NCBI GenBank assembly: GCA_023525715.1 | Contig: CM042011.1 | Location: 2,791,566-2,855,565, forward strand | Direction of reading: 5' to 3' | DNA length: 64,000 nt | Source: Cichorium intybus | Lineage: Eukaryota; Streptophyta; Magnoliopsida; Asterales; Asteraceae | Shown here: one piece after another, positions 1 through 11,381 of the stretch | How positions within the stretch are numbered: position 1 is the stretch's first letter | Layout: each line of letters opens with the position of its first letter | Position numbers and translations under genes: made by a program | The notes under the pieces: generated by a model | Told to the model about the DNA's origin: nothing | The model's input: the letters and a program-made list of their open reading frames with translations, nothing else | Database searches by the model: none

Positions 1-90
1 CAGACTGTTGGGAGTCTGTGGTGTGCATCAGGAGCTGCCGTTGGAATGTGAGCTTTTGCCTTTTTGTTGTGAAAACATGCATTCTTATAA
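1..90 (-). mobile_element. Truncated LTR segment at the window edge
   Basis: This stretch repeats 1739-1828, 5346-5436 and 11080-11170 almost base for base, so it is part of the same LTR-containing arm. It stops at TTATAA (85-90) and continues as a sequence that elsewhere follows a different context (3690 onward). The two parents share TTATAA at the join, which is a microhomology-type rearrangement. No gene is present. Confidence 0.75.
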
Positions 91-2099
91 CCCACTTTTT
101 ACTATGTAGATAGGGCAAGCGGGGTCGAGTCCAAGGATTTAGTGGTTAACTTTTAATGAGTTGTAAAGTAGAATTTTAACGGTGATGGTAAAAATATTGA
201 GATTGTAACTTGAGATTAAAGAGAGAATTACTTCCGGTTTAGTTATCAACAATTAGTTGCACATGTATTATTACAATGATTCCGATATAATTACTTTAAC
301 ATAATTACAGTTTACTGACAATTACTATTACATAGGTAAATACATAATATGTTGAATCGATTATTTGTCTTTGTCTAACAATTAGGTAGATTAAGCACAA
401 ACAATGGTGTAGCAATATTATGTTTTAACTAGATGATAGTACATTACAACTTCTTTACATATTAATTGGGCACAAAGTATATTAACTGATTATCCGTCTT
501 AACTCGTGATTTAAGTGAGATAGGCACGAATGATATGTTGGTAATACTATGTCTTGAGAATATGGTAATAAGTAGAAGTAAACACAAATGATTCACTAGT
601 TGTATTTCAAGAGATAGGAGTTTAAGAGTTACAATAGCAAAACATTTGTCGGAATCAAAGTAAAAACATGCTATACTAAAAGTTGGATAACATTACCGGA
701 AGTAATCTGAAGAGATTAGCCTTCCATTCGTGTGATGATCGTGATGATGGTCTTGGTGTTCCTCGTCATGTAACTTGATGCGTTTACCCTTCGAGTTTCT
801 TGAATTACAACTAGAATTACCACCGAGAGAGGTAATCTTTTGATTCTAACAAATAGAGAAGAAATATTTCAAACTATTACAACTGATATAGAGTACTTAG
901 TAACTTGGTGTCTAAAGGATGTAGAATGGGTGTCTAAATCCGTGCATAGAGAGCTTCTATTTATACTACTGGAGCACAGTGCTCGCGTCGCGACCAAGGG
1001 TCCCGTCGCGGCGCGAGGAGGCGTCGGTCGTTGCTTTTGGTCGGCCACTGGTCTGGCTAGTGCGGTTGTTGGTAGTCTCGCGTTCATGGAGTTGGTAGTC
1101 TCGCGTCCAAGGTCTTCGCGTCGCGACCGGGGTATCCGTCGCGGCGCGATCACTGTAGGTATTTGGGTCTTCTGTTTTGATTTTCTTCACGTCGCGACAT
1201 AGGTGGTGTCAAGTCGCGATTGCTGTATTTTTATGTGTATTTCGCCTTTTTACTCTTCAGTTTTGAGCATCACTTCCTCGGGTTTGTTCTTTTATAGTTC
1301 TTGGGTTTTGTTCCTGAAAATAAACCATAATTGTTAACACACAAATCCCTCTTGTTTTCCTCACACCAGCAGCTCCGGAGAACTCTGTTCAAGTTAAACA
1401 TGAATCGTAATTCATGTTCAGCCACCTGTTAATATAAGCCTGTTTTGATGTTGAGCTTATCAGGATTTCCTATGGTAAAACCATAGTTCTGGCAGATTTG
1501 CATCTGCGACACAGCAGTGGGCTGTGATGTGCAGTGTATGAAAAATGAGATATTCTCTCGTTTATTTTGCAATTTTGTGAGGATGTCTGGGGACGGTAGA
1601 CAAATTAATCATAATTCTTTTGAGAGAATTAATGATATCATAATAGGATTTCCCCGTGATTTGTGAGATGTTTTCTATGTGAAAACAAATGGCTGGCTTG
1701 GGTTAGTGATGACCCGACAGTAGATCTATTATCACCGCCAGACTGTTGGGAGTCTGTGGTGTGCATCAGGAGCTGCCGTTGGAATGTGAGCTTTTGCCTT
1801 TTTGTTGTGAAAACATGCATTCTTATAAAATGTGACTGTTTGGTTTTAACAGATGGGGTAGGTTAGACGGGTCTGTCTGAGCCGTATCTGTTTATGAAGA
1901 AGCATTTTGCATGTTTTAAGGCGGTTTCTGGATTCTTTTATTTTGCACGGAAATATAGTTTTTGTGTGCCTCTGATCGTATTTATGCGATAAAACAGCTT
2001 TTAAATGATAGTGTTTTATTGTAAAAATAAAACACTATCAAAATACTACACACTTGAGGTTTGCTTGTCCTCAAGCAAAATTGAGTTTTTCGCAAAAAT

Positions 2100-2176
<77 letters not shown>

Positions 2177-2372
2177 GTCGATCATTTGATTCATTTGGTC
2201 GCTGAACTGACTGCCAGCATGTTAGATCGCTTTCTGTAATAATAATCAACAACACAAACAAACGTCATTCTGAACAATCACAAAAATAATTTCACACCAC
2301 ACAACAGTTAAATTTAAACCAACAGTAAATAAACACAGAGTACTTGAAATTCACACTAAATTGGAAATAAAA
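91..2372 (-). mobile_element. Athila-like LTR plus 3' untranslated arm, copy 1 (antisense)
   Basis: Read on the minus strand, this arm contains the end of an internal region (an A-rich tract, the T70 run at 2103-2172 on the plus strand), the short motif GAGGACAAGC that commonly lies just before the polypurine tract and 3' LTR of plant Athila/Tat-type elements, and an LTR that begins TGATAGTG at 2040. The LTR holds a GC-rich block and a TATAAATAG box (957-965 on the plus strand). It is nearly identical to 3686-5968 and 9401-11381, and is the reverse complement of 7300-9400. The 3' end of the LTR and the primer-binding site could not be located. Short ORFs here are not convincing genes. Confidence 0.75.
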
Positions 2373-2729
2373 CAAACTAAATACTCACTCATCCTCCTCG
2401 TCATCGAAATGGGTCCCCGATGGTCCTGCCCCGTCTCCTGTGGAATGGCTACCTGTGTACCAGTCAGGTACTGGTGGAACGATGCTCGGGTATGGATGCT
2501 GTGGCTGGAATCCCTGATGGTGAAAGAAATCTGTCATGGAATCCGCCATCCACTGGTGCTGTACCTGATGAGCTAAATGCCACTCCTGATGGGTCAGATG
2601 CCAATCCTGCATCTGTCGATATATCGTCCCGAGATTGATCTCGGGCTCTGGATCCTGGGGTGGAATGGGAGACCTCTGGCGCTGACGCTGGCGGCGTCTG
2701 GGAGGTGGAGGTGGTGCTTGAGCAGGCAC
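2373..2729 (-). pseudogene. 3' fragment of the retroelement ORF (antisense copy)
   Basis: The minus strand encodes the last ~115 codons of the protein whose full copy lies at 5977-7293, including the proline/arginine-rich segment and the acidic C-terminal tail. The reading frame is open but the first three quarters of the gene are missing. At 2727-2755 the sequence changes within a few bases to a short inverted GC-rich piece and then to the LTR promoter region, a complex junction. It is a truncated copy with no start codon of its own. Confidence 0.8.
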
Positions 2730-2755
2730 CTTGGTCGCGGCGCGAGGAGGCGTGC

Positions 2756-3655
2756 TCCAGTAGTATAAATAGAAGCTCTCTATGCACGGATTTAGACACC
2801 CATTCTACATCCTTTAGACACCAAGTTACTAAGTACTCTATATCAGTTGTAATAGTTTGAAATATTTCTTCTCTATTTGTTAGAATCAAAAGATTACCTC
2901 TCTCGGTGGTAATTCTAGTTGTAATTCAAGAAACTCGAAGGGTAAACGCATCAAGTTACATGACGAGGAACACCAAGACCATCATCACGATCATCACACG
3001 AATGGAAGGCTAATCTCTTCAGATTACTTCCGGTAATGTTATCCAACTTTTAGTATAGCATGTTTTTACTTTGATTCCGACAAATGTTTTGCTATTGTAA
3101 CTCTTAAACTCCTATCTCTTGAAATACAACTAGTGAATCATTTGTGTTTACTTCTACTTATTACCATATTCTCAAGACATAGTATTACCAACATATCATT
3201 CGTGCCTATCTCACTTAAATCACGAGTTAAGACGGATAATCAGTTAATATACTTTGTGCCCAATTAATATGTAAAGAAGTTGTAATGTACTATCATCTAG
3301 TTAAAACATAATATTGCTACACCATTGTTTGTGCTTAATCTACCTAATTGTTAGACAAAGACAAATAATCGATTCAACATATTATGTATTTACCTATGTA
3401 ATAGTAATTGTCAGTAAACTGTAATTATGTTAAAGTAATTATATCGGAATCATTGTAATAATACATGTGCAACTAATTGTTGATAACTAAACCGGAAGTA
3501 ATTCTCTCTTTAATCTCAAGTTACAATCTCAATATTTTTACCATCACCGTTAAAATTCTACTTTACAACTCATTAAAAGTTAACCACTAAATCCTTGGAC
3601 TCGACCCCGCTTGCCCTATCTACATAGTAAAAAGTGGGTTATAAATTGTTTTTGA
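2756..3655 (+). mobile_element. Partial LTR/leader arm in sense orientation
   Basis: Reverse-complement copy of about 3686-4575, starting at the LTR TATA region (TATAAATAG at 2764-2772) and running out to the element-specific sequence ending GTGGGTTATAA. It meets copy 2 head to head at a palindromic centre. There is no coding potential beyond short chance ORFs. Confidence 0.75.
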
Positions 3656-3735
3656 TTTTGACAACGCTATCGTCACACGCGTCAAAAACAATTTATAACC
3701 CACTTTTTACTATGTAGATAGGGCAAGCGGGGTCG
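3601..3735. repeat. Palindrome centre between two inverted arms
   Basis: The sequence on the left reads into AAAAAGTGGGTTATAAATTG and the mirror sequence resumes at 3686 after an asymmetric spacer of about 30 bp containing GTCACACGCGTC. The flanking arms are perfect or near-perfect inverted repeats for hundreds of bases. The spacer is also retained at 9401, after a different junction, so it belongs to the element and not to host DNA. Confidence 0.8.
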
Positions 3736-5711
3736 AGTCCAAGGATTTAGTGGTTAACTTTTAATGAGTTGTAAAGTAGAATTTTAACGGTGATGGTAAA
3801 AATATTGAGATTGTAACTTGAGATTAAAGAGAGAATTACTTCCGGTTTAGTTATCAACAATTAGTTGCACATGTATTATTACAATGATTCCGATATAATT
3901 ACTTTAACATAATTACAGTTTACTGACAATTACTATTACATAGGTAAATACATAATATGTTGAATCGATTATTTGTCTTTGTCTAACAATTAGGTAGATT
4001 AAGCACAAACAATGGTGTAGCAATATTATGTTTTAACTAGATGATAGTACATTACAACTTCTTTACATATTAATTGGGCACAAAGTATATTAACTGATTA
4101 TCCGTCTTAACTCGTGATTTAAGTGAGATAGGCACGAATGATATGTTGGTAATACTATGTCTTGAGAATATGGTAATAAGTAGAAGTAAACACAAATGAT
4201 TCACTAGTTGTATTTCAAGAGATAGGAGTTTAAGAGTTACAATAGCAAAACATTTGTCGGAATCAAAGTAAAAACATGCTATACTAAAAGTTGGATAACA
4301 TTACCGGAAGTAATCTGAAGAGATTAGCCTTCCATTCGTGTGATGATCGTGATGATGGTCTTGGTGTTCCTCGTCATGTAACTTGATGCGTTTACCCTTC
4401 GAGTTTCTTGAATTACAACTAGAATTACCACCGAGAGAGGTAATCTTTTGATTCTAACAAATAGAGAAGAAATATTTCAAACTATTACAACTGATATAGA
4501 GTACTTAGTAACTTGGTGTCTAAAGGATGTAGAATGGGTGTCTAAATCCGTGCATAGAGAGCTTCTATTTATACTACTGGAGCACAGTGCTCGCGTCGCG
4601 ACCAAGGGTCCCGTCGCGGCGCGAGGAGGCGTCGGTCGTTGCTTTTGGTCGGCCACTGGTCTGGCTAGTGCGGTTGTTGGTAGTCTCGCGTTCATGGAGT
4701 TGGTAGTCTCGCGTCCAAGGTCTTCGCGTCGCGACCGGGGTATCCGTCGCGGCGCGATCACTGTAGGTATTTGGGTCTTCTGTTTTGATTTTCTTCACGT
4801 CGCGACATAGGTGGTGTCAAGTCGCGATTGCTGTATTTTTATGTGTATTTCGCCTTTTTACTCTTCAGTTTTGAGCATCACTTCCTCGGGTTTGTTCTTT
4901 TATAGTTCTTGGGTCTTGTTCCTGAAAATAAACCATAATTGTTAACACACAAATCCCTCTTGTTTTCCTCACACCAGCAGCTCCGGAGAACTCTGTTCAA
5001 GTTAAACATGAATCGTAATTCATGTTCAGCCACCTGTTAATATAAGCCTGTTTTGATGTTGAGCTTATCAGGATTTCCTATGGTAAAACCATAGTTCTGG
5101 CAGATTTGCATCTGCGACACAGCAGTGGGCTGTGATGTGCAGTGTATGAAAAATGAGATATTCTCTCGTTTATTTTGCAATTTTGTGAGGATGTCTGGGG
5201 ACGGTAGACAAATTAATCATAATTCTTTTGAGAGAATTAATGATATCATAATAGGATTTCCCCGTGATTTGTGAGATGTTTTCTATGTGAAAACAAATGG
5301 CTGGCTTGGGTTAGTGATGACCCGACAGTAGATCTATTATCACCGCCAGACTGTTGGGAGTCTGTGGTGTGCATCAGGAGCTGCCGTTGGAATGTGAGCT
5401 TTTGCCTTTTTGTTGTGAAAACATGCATTCTTATAAAATGTGACTGTTTGGTTTTAACAGATGGGGTAGGTTAGACGGGTCTGTCTGAGCCGTATCTGTT
5501 TATGAAGAAGCATTTTGCATGTTTTAAGGCGGTTTCTGGATTCTTTTATTTTGCACGGAAATATAGTTTTTGTGTGCCTCTGATCGTATTTATGCGATAA
5601 AACAGCTTTTAAATGATAGTGTTTTATTGTAAAAATAAAACACTATCAAAATACTACACACTTGAGGTTTGCTTGTCCTCAAGCAAAATTGAGTTTTTCG
5701 CAAAAATAAAT

Positions 5712-5776
<65 letters not shown>

Positions 5777-5968
5777 GTCGATCATTTGATTCATTTGGTC
5801 GCTGAACTGACTGCCAGCATGTTAGATCGCTTTCTGTAATAATAATCAACAACACAAACAAACGTCATTCTGAACAATCACAAAAATAATTTCACACCAC
5901 ACAACAGTTAAATTTAAACCAACAGTAAATAAACACAGAGTACTTGAAATTCACACCAAATTGGAAAT
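3686..5968 (-). mobile_element. Athila-like LTR plus 3' untranslated arm, copy 2 (antisense)
   Basis: Full-length copy of the antisense arm. The LTR boundary (TGATAGTG on the minus strand) is at 5648, the T59 tract at 5714-5772, and the TATA box at 4565-4573 on the plus strand. Its inner end carries ATTCACACCAAATTGG just before the intact ORF, where copy 1 has CACACTAAATTGG and then the ORF 3' end. The arm therefore appears to have been joined to the 5' side of the ORF by a secondary event. It pairs with 7300-9400 as an inverted repeat of about 2.1 kb. Confidence 0.8.
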
Positions 5969-5976
5969 TTACAGAT

Positions 5977-7293
5977 ATGGCCCGCAGAAGAGAACAACGT
6001 CAACAACAAGTTGAAAGGAACAATATTGCTTCACACGAGTGGTTACAATTCCCAAACACTCTTCCTGCAGCAAGACTAAACGTATACACAGCAAACATAG
6101 AAAGATATAGACAAAGAGACGTGGAGCCGGCCCTGGTATTAGACTGGAACTTTGCTAATACTCTAGGGATCACAGCAGCACTTGACCAATATTTGGTCAA
6201 GTCTGATGGTACATACACCAGCTACGCATGGAGAAATCTATTTCAGATACGAGAGCACAGCTACAAAGAGCTGATGCTCGAGTTCTTCTCCACGGTCACA
6301 TTCGATCCGACCGAGGAGGATATGTTTGTACGTACCGGTCTCTCTTTTCGCCTCGGAGGAGAGCCGAGGCAGTGTAGCGTTGTCGAGCTAGGGTGGAGAC
6401 TGGGTCTATATCCGCATGGTGAGACTCGTTCACCGGAGTTTAGAGCATATCTAGCTCGATGCATCACCAGCCCACCCGAGGAGCTGGTTAATGAAGAATT
6501 CTGGGGAGGGATTGCCAGTACTTTATACCTCCCTGAGACTGCTGTAGAGAGTGCGATCCGCTCTCCGATTCATCGTTTATTACACCGACTTGTTGCTACC
6601 TCCGTCAATCAACGGAGGGGCAGCGAGAAGGTTCCTGCAGCAGATCTCTTCTATCTGTGGTGTCTTTTGACACCAGGGAGACACTGCAACCTCCCATATT
6701 CACTGGCGTTTTTCTTGGCTCGCAAGGCCACAGGGGCTCGAGCTAATAGCCCCCTTTGTGGTGGTCATCTGATCACCAGACTGGCGCATTCATATGGTGT
6801 TACCACATTGCGAGGGATACGATCCATGACTCCGAGAGAGCCGAGAGCCATCGGACGTCAGTACCTGGAGTCTATGCATGTGATCAGACCAGCAGGACCA
6901 CCAGGAGTATTCGTACTCGCAGAGCCAGATCAGGATGAGCAGGCACCCGATGCTGCTCAAGCACCACCTCCACCTCCCAGACGCCGCCAGCGTCAGCGCC
7001 AGAGGTCTCCCATTCCACCCCAGGATCCAGAGCCCGAGATCAATCTCGGGACGATATATCGACAGATGCAGGATTGGCATCTGACCCATCAGGAGTGGCA
7101 TTTAGCTCATCAGGTACAGCACCAGTGGATGGCGGATTCCATGACAGATTTCTTTCACCATCAGGGATTCCAGCCACAGCATCCATACCCGAGCATCGTT
7201 CCACCAGTACCTGACTGGTACACAGGTAGCCATTCCACAGGAGACGGGGCAGGACCATCGGGGACCCATTTCGATGACGAGGAGGATGAGTGA
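5977..7293 (+). CDS. Athila-like retrotransposon ORF protein, intact
   Basis: This is a 438-codon uninterrupted reading frame starting at the ATG at 5977; the frame extends upstream only through a non-ATG stretch derived from the arm. The protein starts with a short Arg/Gln-rich N-terminus. A globular middle follows with WRNLFQIREHSYKELMLEF and FRLGGEPRQCSVVELGWRLG, a layout typical of the plant retrotransposon ORF family related to Athila ORF1. Then come a Pro/Arg-rich linker, a Q/H-rich segment and an acidic tail (DDEEDE). No protease, reverse transcriptase, integrase or zinc knuckle is visible, so it is not Gag-Pol. Its molecular function is not known; in Athila-class elements such ORFs are auxiliary. 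Its base composition is richer in GC than its flanks. Inverted copies of one arm lie on both sides, so transcripts could form long hairpins. Family assignment is by recognition, not by search. Confidence 0.65.
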   Translation: MARRREQRQQQVERNNIASHEWLQFPNTLPAARLNVYTANIERYRQRDVEPALVLDWNFANTLGITAALDQYLVKSDGTYTSYAWRNLFQIREHSYKELMLEFFSTVTFDPTEEDMFVRTGLSFRLGGEPRQCSVVELGWRLGLYPHGETRSPEFRAYLARCITSPPEELVNEEFWGGIASTLYLPETAVESAIRSPIHRLLHRLVATSVNQRRGSEKVPAADLFYLWCLLTPGRHCNLPYSLAFFLARKATGARANSPLCGGHLITRLAHSYGVTTLRGIRSMTPREPRAIGRQYLESMHVIRPAGPPGVFVLAEPDQDEQAPDAAQAPPPPPRRRQRQRQRSPIPPQDPEPEINLGTIYRQMQDWHLTHQEWHLAHQVQHQWMADSMTDFFHHQGFQPQHPYPSIVPPVPDWYTGSHSTGDGAGPSGTHFDDEEDE

Positions 7294-7501
7294 GTATTTA
7301 GTTTGTTTTATTTCCAATTTAGTGTGAATTTCAAGTACTCTGTGTTTATTTACTGTTGGTTTAAATTTAACTGTTGTGTGGTGTGAAATTATTTTTGTGA
7401 TTGTTCAGAATGACGTTTGTTTGTGTTGTTGATTATTATTACAGAAAGCGATCTAACATGCTGGCAGTCAGTTCAGCGACCAAATGAATCAAATGATCGA
7501 C

Positions 7502-7576
<75 letters not shown>

Positions 7577-7635
7577 ATTTTTGCGAAAAACTCAATTTTG
7601 CTTGAGGACAAGCAAACCTCAAGTGTGTAGTATTT

Positions 7636-7670
7636 TGATAGTGTTTTATTTTTACAATAAAACACTATCA
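7636..7670 (+). repeat. Palindromic start of the LTR
   Basis: TGATAGTGTTTTATT and its inverse AATAAAACACTATCA surround a 5-base loop. The terminal TG/CA dinucleotides fit an LTR end. The same palindrome occurs at 2006-2040, 5614-5648 and 11347-11381; in the last case it borders foreign DNA exactly at its outer end. Confidence 0.85.
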
Positions 7671-8710
7671 TTTAAAAGCTGTTTTATCGCATAAATACGA
7701 TCAGAGGCACACAAAAACTATATTTCCGTGCAAAATAAAAGAATCCAGAAACCGCCTTAAAACATGCAAAATGCTTCTTCATAAACAGATACGGCTCAGA
7801 CAGACCCGTCTAACCTACCCCATCTGTTAAAACCAAACAGTCACATTTTATAAGAATGCATGTTTTCACAACAAAAAGGCAAAAGCTCACATTCCAACGG
7901 CAGCTCCTGATGCACACCACAGACTCCCAACAGTCTGGCGGTGATAATAGATCTACTGTCGGGTCATCACTAACCCAAGCCAGCCATTTGTTTTCACATA
8001 GAAAACATCTCACAAATCACGGGGAAATCCTATTATGATATCATTAATTCTCTCAAAAGAATTATGATTAATTTGTCTACCGTCCCCAGACATCCTCACA
8101 AAATTGCAAAATAAACGAGAGAATATCTCATTTTTCATACACTGCACATCACAGCCCACTGCTGTGTCGCAGATGCAAATCTGCCAGAACTATGGTTTTA
8201 CCATAGGAAATCCTGATAAGCTCAACATCAAAACAGGCTTATATTAACAGGTGGCTGAACATGAATTACGATTCATGTTTAACTTGAACAGAGTTCTCCG
8301 GAGCTGCTGGTGTGAGGAAAACAAGAGGGATTTGTGTGTTAACAATTATGGTTTATTTTCAGGAACAAGACCCAAGAACTATAAAAGAACAAACCCGAGG
8401 AAGTGATGCTCAAAACTGAAGAGTAAAAAGGCGAAATACACATAAAAATACAGCAATCGCGACTTGACACCACCTATGTCGCGACGTGAAGAAAATCAAA
8501 ACAGAAGACCCAAATACCTACAGTGATCGCGCCGCGACGGATACCCCGGTCGCGACGCGAAGACCTTGGACGCGAGACTACCAACTCCATGAACGCGAGA
8601 CTACCAACAACCGCACTAGCCAGACCAGTGGCCGACCAAAAGCAACGACCGACGCCTCCTCGCGCCGCGACGGGACCCTTGGTCGCGACGCGAGCACTGT
8701 GCTCCAGTAG

Positions 8711-8719
8711 TATAAATAG
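8711..8719 (+). promoter_or_regulatory. TATA box of the sense LTR
   Basis: TATAAATAG lies immediately downstream of the GC-rich U3 block and is conserved in every arm: 2764-2772 on the plus strand, and 957-965, 4565-4573 and 10298-10306 on the minus strand. This is a good match to a plant core promoter. No mapped start site is available. Confidence 0.55.
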
Positions 8720-9400
8720 AAGCTCTCTATGCACGGATTTAGACACCCATTCTACATCCTTTAGACACCAAGTTACTAAGTACTCTATATCAGTTGTAAT
8801 AGTTTGAAATATTTCTTCTCTATTTGTTAGAATCAAAAGATTACCTCTCTCGGTGGTAATTCTAGTTGTAATTCAAGAAACTCGAAGGGTAAACGCATCA
8901 AGTTACATGACGAGGAACACCAAGACCATCATCACGATCATCACACGAATGGAAGGCTAATCTCTTCAGATTACTTCCGGTAATGTTATCCAACTTTTAG
9001 TATAGCATGTTTTTACTTTGATTCCGACAAATGTTTTGCTATTGTAACTCTTAAACTCCTATCTCTTGAAATACAACTAGTGAATCATTTGTGTTTACTT
9101 CTACTTATTACCATATTCTCAAGACATAGTATTACCAACATATCATTCGTGCCTATCTCACTTAAATCACGAGTTAAGACGGATAATCAGTTAATATACT
9201 TTGTGCCCAATTAATATGTAAAGAAGTTGTAATGTACTATCATCTAGTTAAAACATAATATTGCTACACCATTGTTTGTGCTTAATCTACCTAATTGTTA
9301 GACAAAGACAAATAATCGATTCAACATATTATGTATTTACCTATGTAATAGTAATTGTCAGTAAACTGTAATTATGTTAAAGTAATTATATCGGAATCAT

Positions 9401-11381
9401 TATCGTCACACGCGTCAAAAACAATTTATAACCCACTTTTTACTATGTAGATAGGGCAAGCGGGGTCGAGTCCAAGGATTTAGTGGTTAACTTTTAATGA
9501 GTTGTAAAGTAGAATTTTAACGGTGATGGTAAAAATATTGAGATTGTAACTTGAGATTAAAGAGAGAATTACTTCCGGTTTAGTTATCAACAATTAGTTG
9601 CACATGTATTATTACAATGATTCCGATATAATTACTTTAACATAATTACAGTTTACTGACAATTACTATTACATAGGTAAATACATAATATGTTGAATCG
9701 ATTATTTGTCTTTGTCTAACAATTAGGTAGATTAAGCACAAACAATGGTGTAGCAATATTATGTTTTAACTAGATGATAGTACATTACAACTTCTTTACA
9801 TATTAATTGGGCACAAAGTATATTAACTGATTATCCGTCTTAACTCGTGATTTAAGTGAGATAGGCACGAATGATATGTTGGTAATACTATGTCTTGAGA
9901 ATATGGTAATAAGTAGAAGTAAACACAAATGATTCACTAGTTGTATTTCAAGAGATAGGAGTTTAAGAGTTACAATAGCAAAACATTTGTCGGAATCAAA
10001 GTAAAAACATGCTATACTAAAAGTTGGATAACATTACCGGAAGTAATCTGAAGAGATTAGCCTTCCATTCGTGTGATGATCGTGATGATGGTCTTGGTGT
10101 TCCTCGTCATGTAACTTGATGCGTTTACCCTTCGAGTTTCTTGAATTACAACTAGAATTACCACCGAGAGAGGTAATCTTTTGATTCTAACAAATAGAGA
10201 AGAAATATTTCAAACTATTACAACTGATATAGAGTACTTAGTAACTTGGTGTCTAAAGGATGTAGAATGGGTGTCTAAATCCGTGCATAGAGAGCTTCTA
10301 TTTATACTACTGGAGCACAGTGCTCGCGTCGCGACCAAGGGTCCCGTCGCGGCGCGAGGAGGCGTCGGTCGTTGCTTTTGGTCGGCCACTGGTCTGGCTA
10401 GTGCGGTTGTTGGTAGTCTCGCGTTCATGGAGTTGGTAGTCTCGCGTCCAAGGTCTTCGCGTCGCGACCGGGGTATCCGTCGCGGCGCGATCACTGTAGG
10501 TATTTGGGTCTTCTGTTTTGATTTTCTTCACGTCGCGACATAGGTGGTGTCAAGTCGCGATTGCTGTATTTTTATGTGTATTTCGCCTTTTTACTCTTCA
10601 GTTTTGAGCATCACTTCCTCGGGTTTGTTCTTTTATAGTTCTTGGGTCTTGTTCCTGAAAATAAACCATAATTGTTAACACACAAATCCCTCTTGTTTTC
10701 CTCACACCAGCAGCTCCGGAGAACTCTGTTCAAGTTAAACATGAATCGTAATTCATGTTCAGCCACCTGTTAATATAAGCCTGTTTTGATGTTGAGCTTA
10801 TCAGGATTTCCTATGGTAAAACCATAGTTCTGGCAGATTTGCATCTGCGACACAGCAGTGGGCTGTGATGTGCAGTGTATGAAAAATGAGATATTCTCTC
10901 GTTTATTTTGCAATTTTGTGAGGATGTCTGGGGACGGTAGACAAATTAATCATAATTCTTTTGAGAGAATTAATGATATCATAATAGGATTTCCCCGTGA
11001 TTTGTGAGATGTTTTCTATGTGAAAACAAATGGCTGGCTTGGGTTAGTGATGACCCGACAGTAGATCTATTATCACCGCCAGACTGTTGGGAGTCTGTGG
11101 TGTGCATCAGGAGCTGCCGTTGGAATGTGAGCTTTTGCCTTTTTGTTGTGAAAACATGCATTCTTATAAAATGTGACTGTTTGGTTTTAACAGATGGGGT
11201 AGGTTAGACGGGTCTGTCTGAGCCGTATCTGTTTATGAAGAAGCATTTTGCATGTTTTAAGGCGGTTTCTGGATTCTTTTATTTTGCACGGAAATATAGT
11301 TTTTGTGTGCCTCTGATCGTATTTATGCGATAAAACAGCTTTTAAATGATAGTGTTTTATTGTAAAAATAAAACACTATCA
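9401..11381 (-). mobile_element. Athila-like LTR arm, copy 3, ending at an LTR boundary
   Basis: Third antisense arm. It begins with the spacer at the 9400 junction and ends exactly at the LTR terminus CACTATCA (11381), with no A-rich tract or GAGGACAAGC beyond it. On the minus strand this is the outer 5' edge of a 5' LTR, so this end looks like a genuine integration end. It lies inside the coding sequence of a Harbinger Myb-like gene. The matching target-site duplication would start GGACC and lies outside the window, or was lost. Confidence 0.75.

Larger units (their letters stand above)
7294..9400 (+). mobile_element. Athila-like 3' untranslated region and LTR, sense copy
   Basis: Directly follows the ORF stop. 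In order: 3' untranslated sequence, A68 tract (7506-7573), CTTGAGGACAAGC (about 7600), and an LTR starting TGATAGTG at 7636. The first 35 bp of the LTR (7636-7670) form a palindrome. A GC-rich U3 block with repeated TCGCGAC/CGCCGCGAC motifs (8460-8700) precedes a TATA box at 8711. The copy is broken at 9400, where TCGGAATCAT joins the spacer ATCGTCACACGCG. A degenerate polypurine region (GTGTGTAGTATT) replaces the G-run normally seen before such LTRs. Confidence 0.75.

Noticed and set aside
840..1202. 120-codon ORF repeated at 4448, 8474 (minus) and 10181
   Set aside because: It starts with TTG, lies across an LTR promoter and TATA box in antisense, and its overlapping frames are equally open. 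It repeats only because the LTR repeats.
2046..2261. ORFs made of poly-Lys or poly-Phe
   Set aside because: They are translations of the long A/T tracts.
1..11381. Array of identical arms as an assembly artefact
   Set aside because: Not fully excluded. Single-base differences between arms, different junctions and different A/T tract lengths suggest real copies, so I kept it as biology with a check by long reads.
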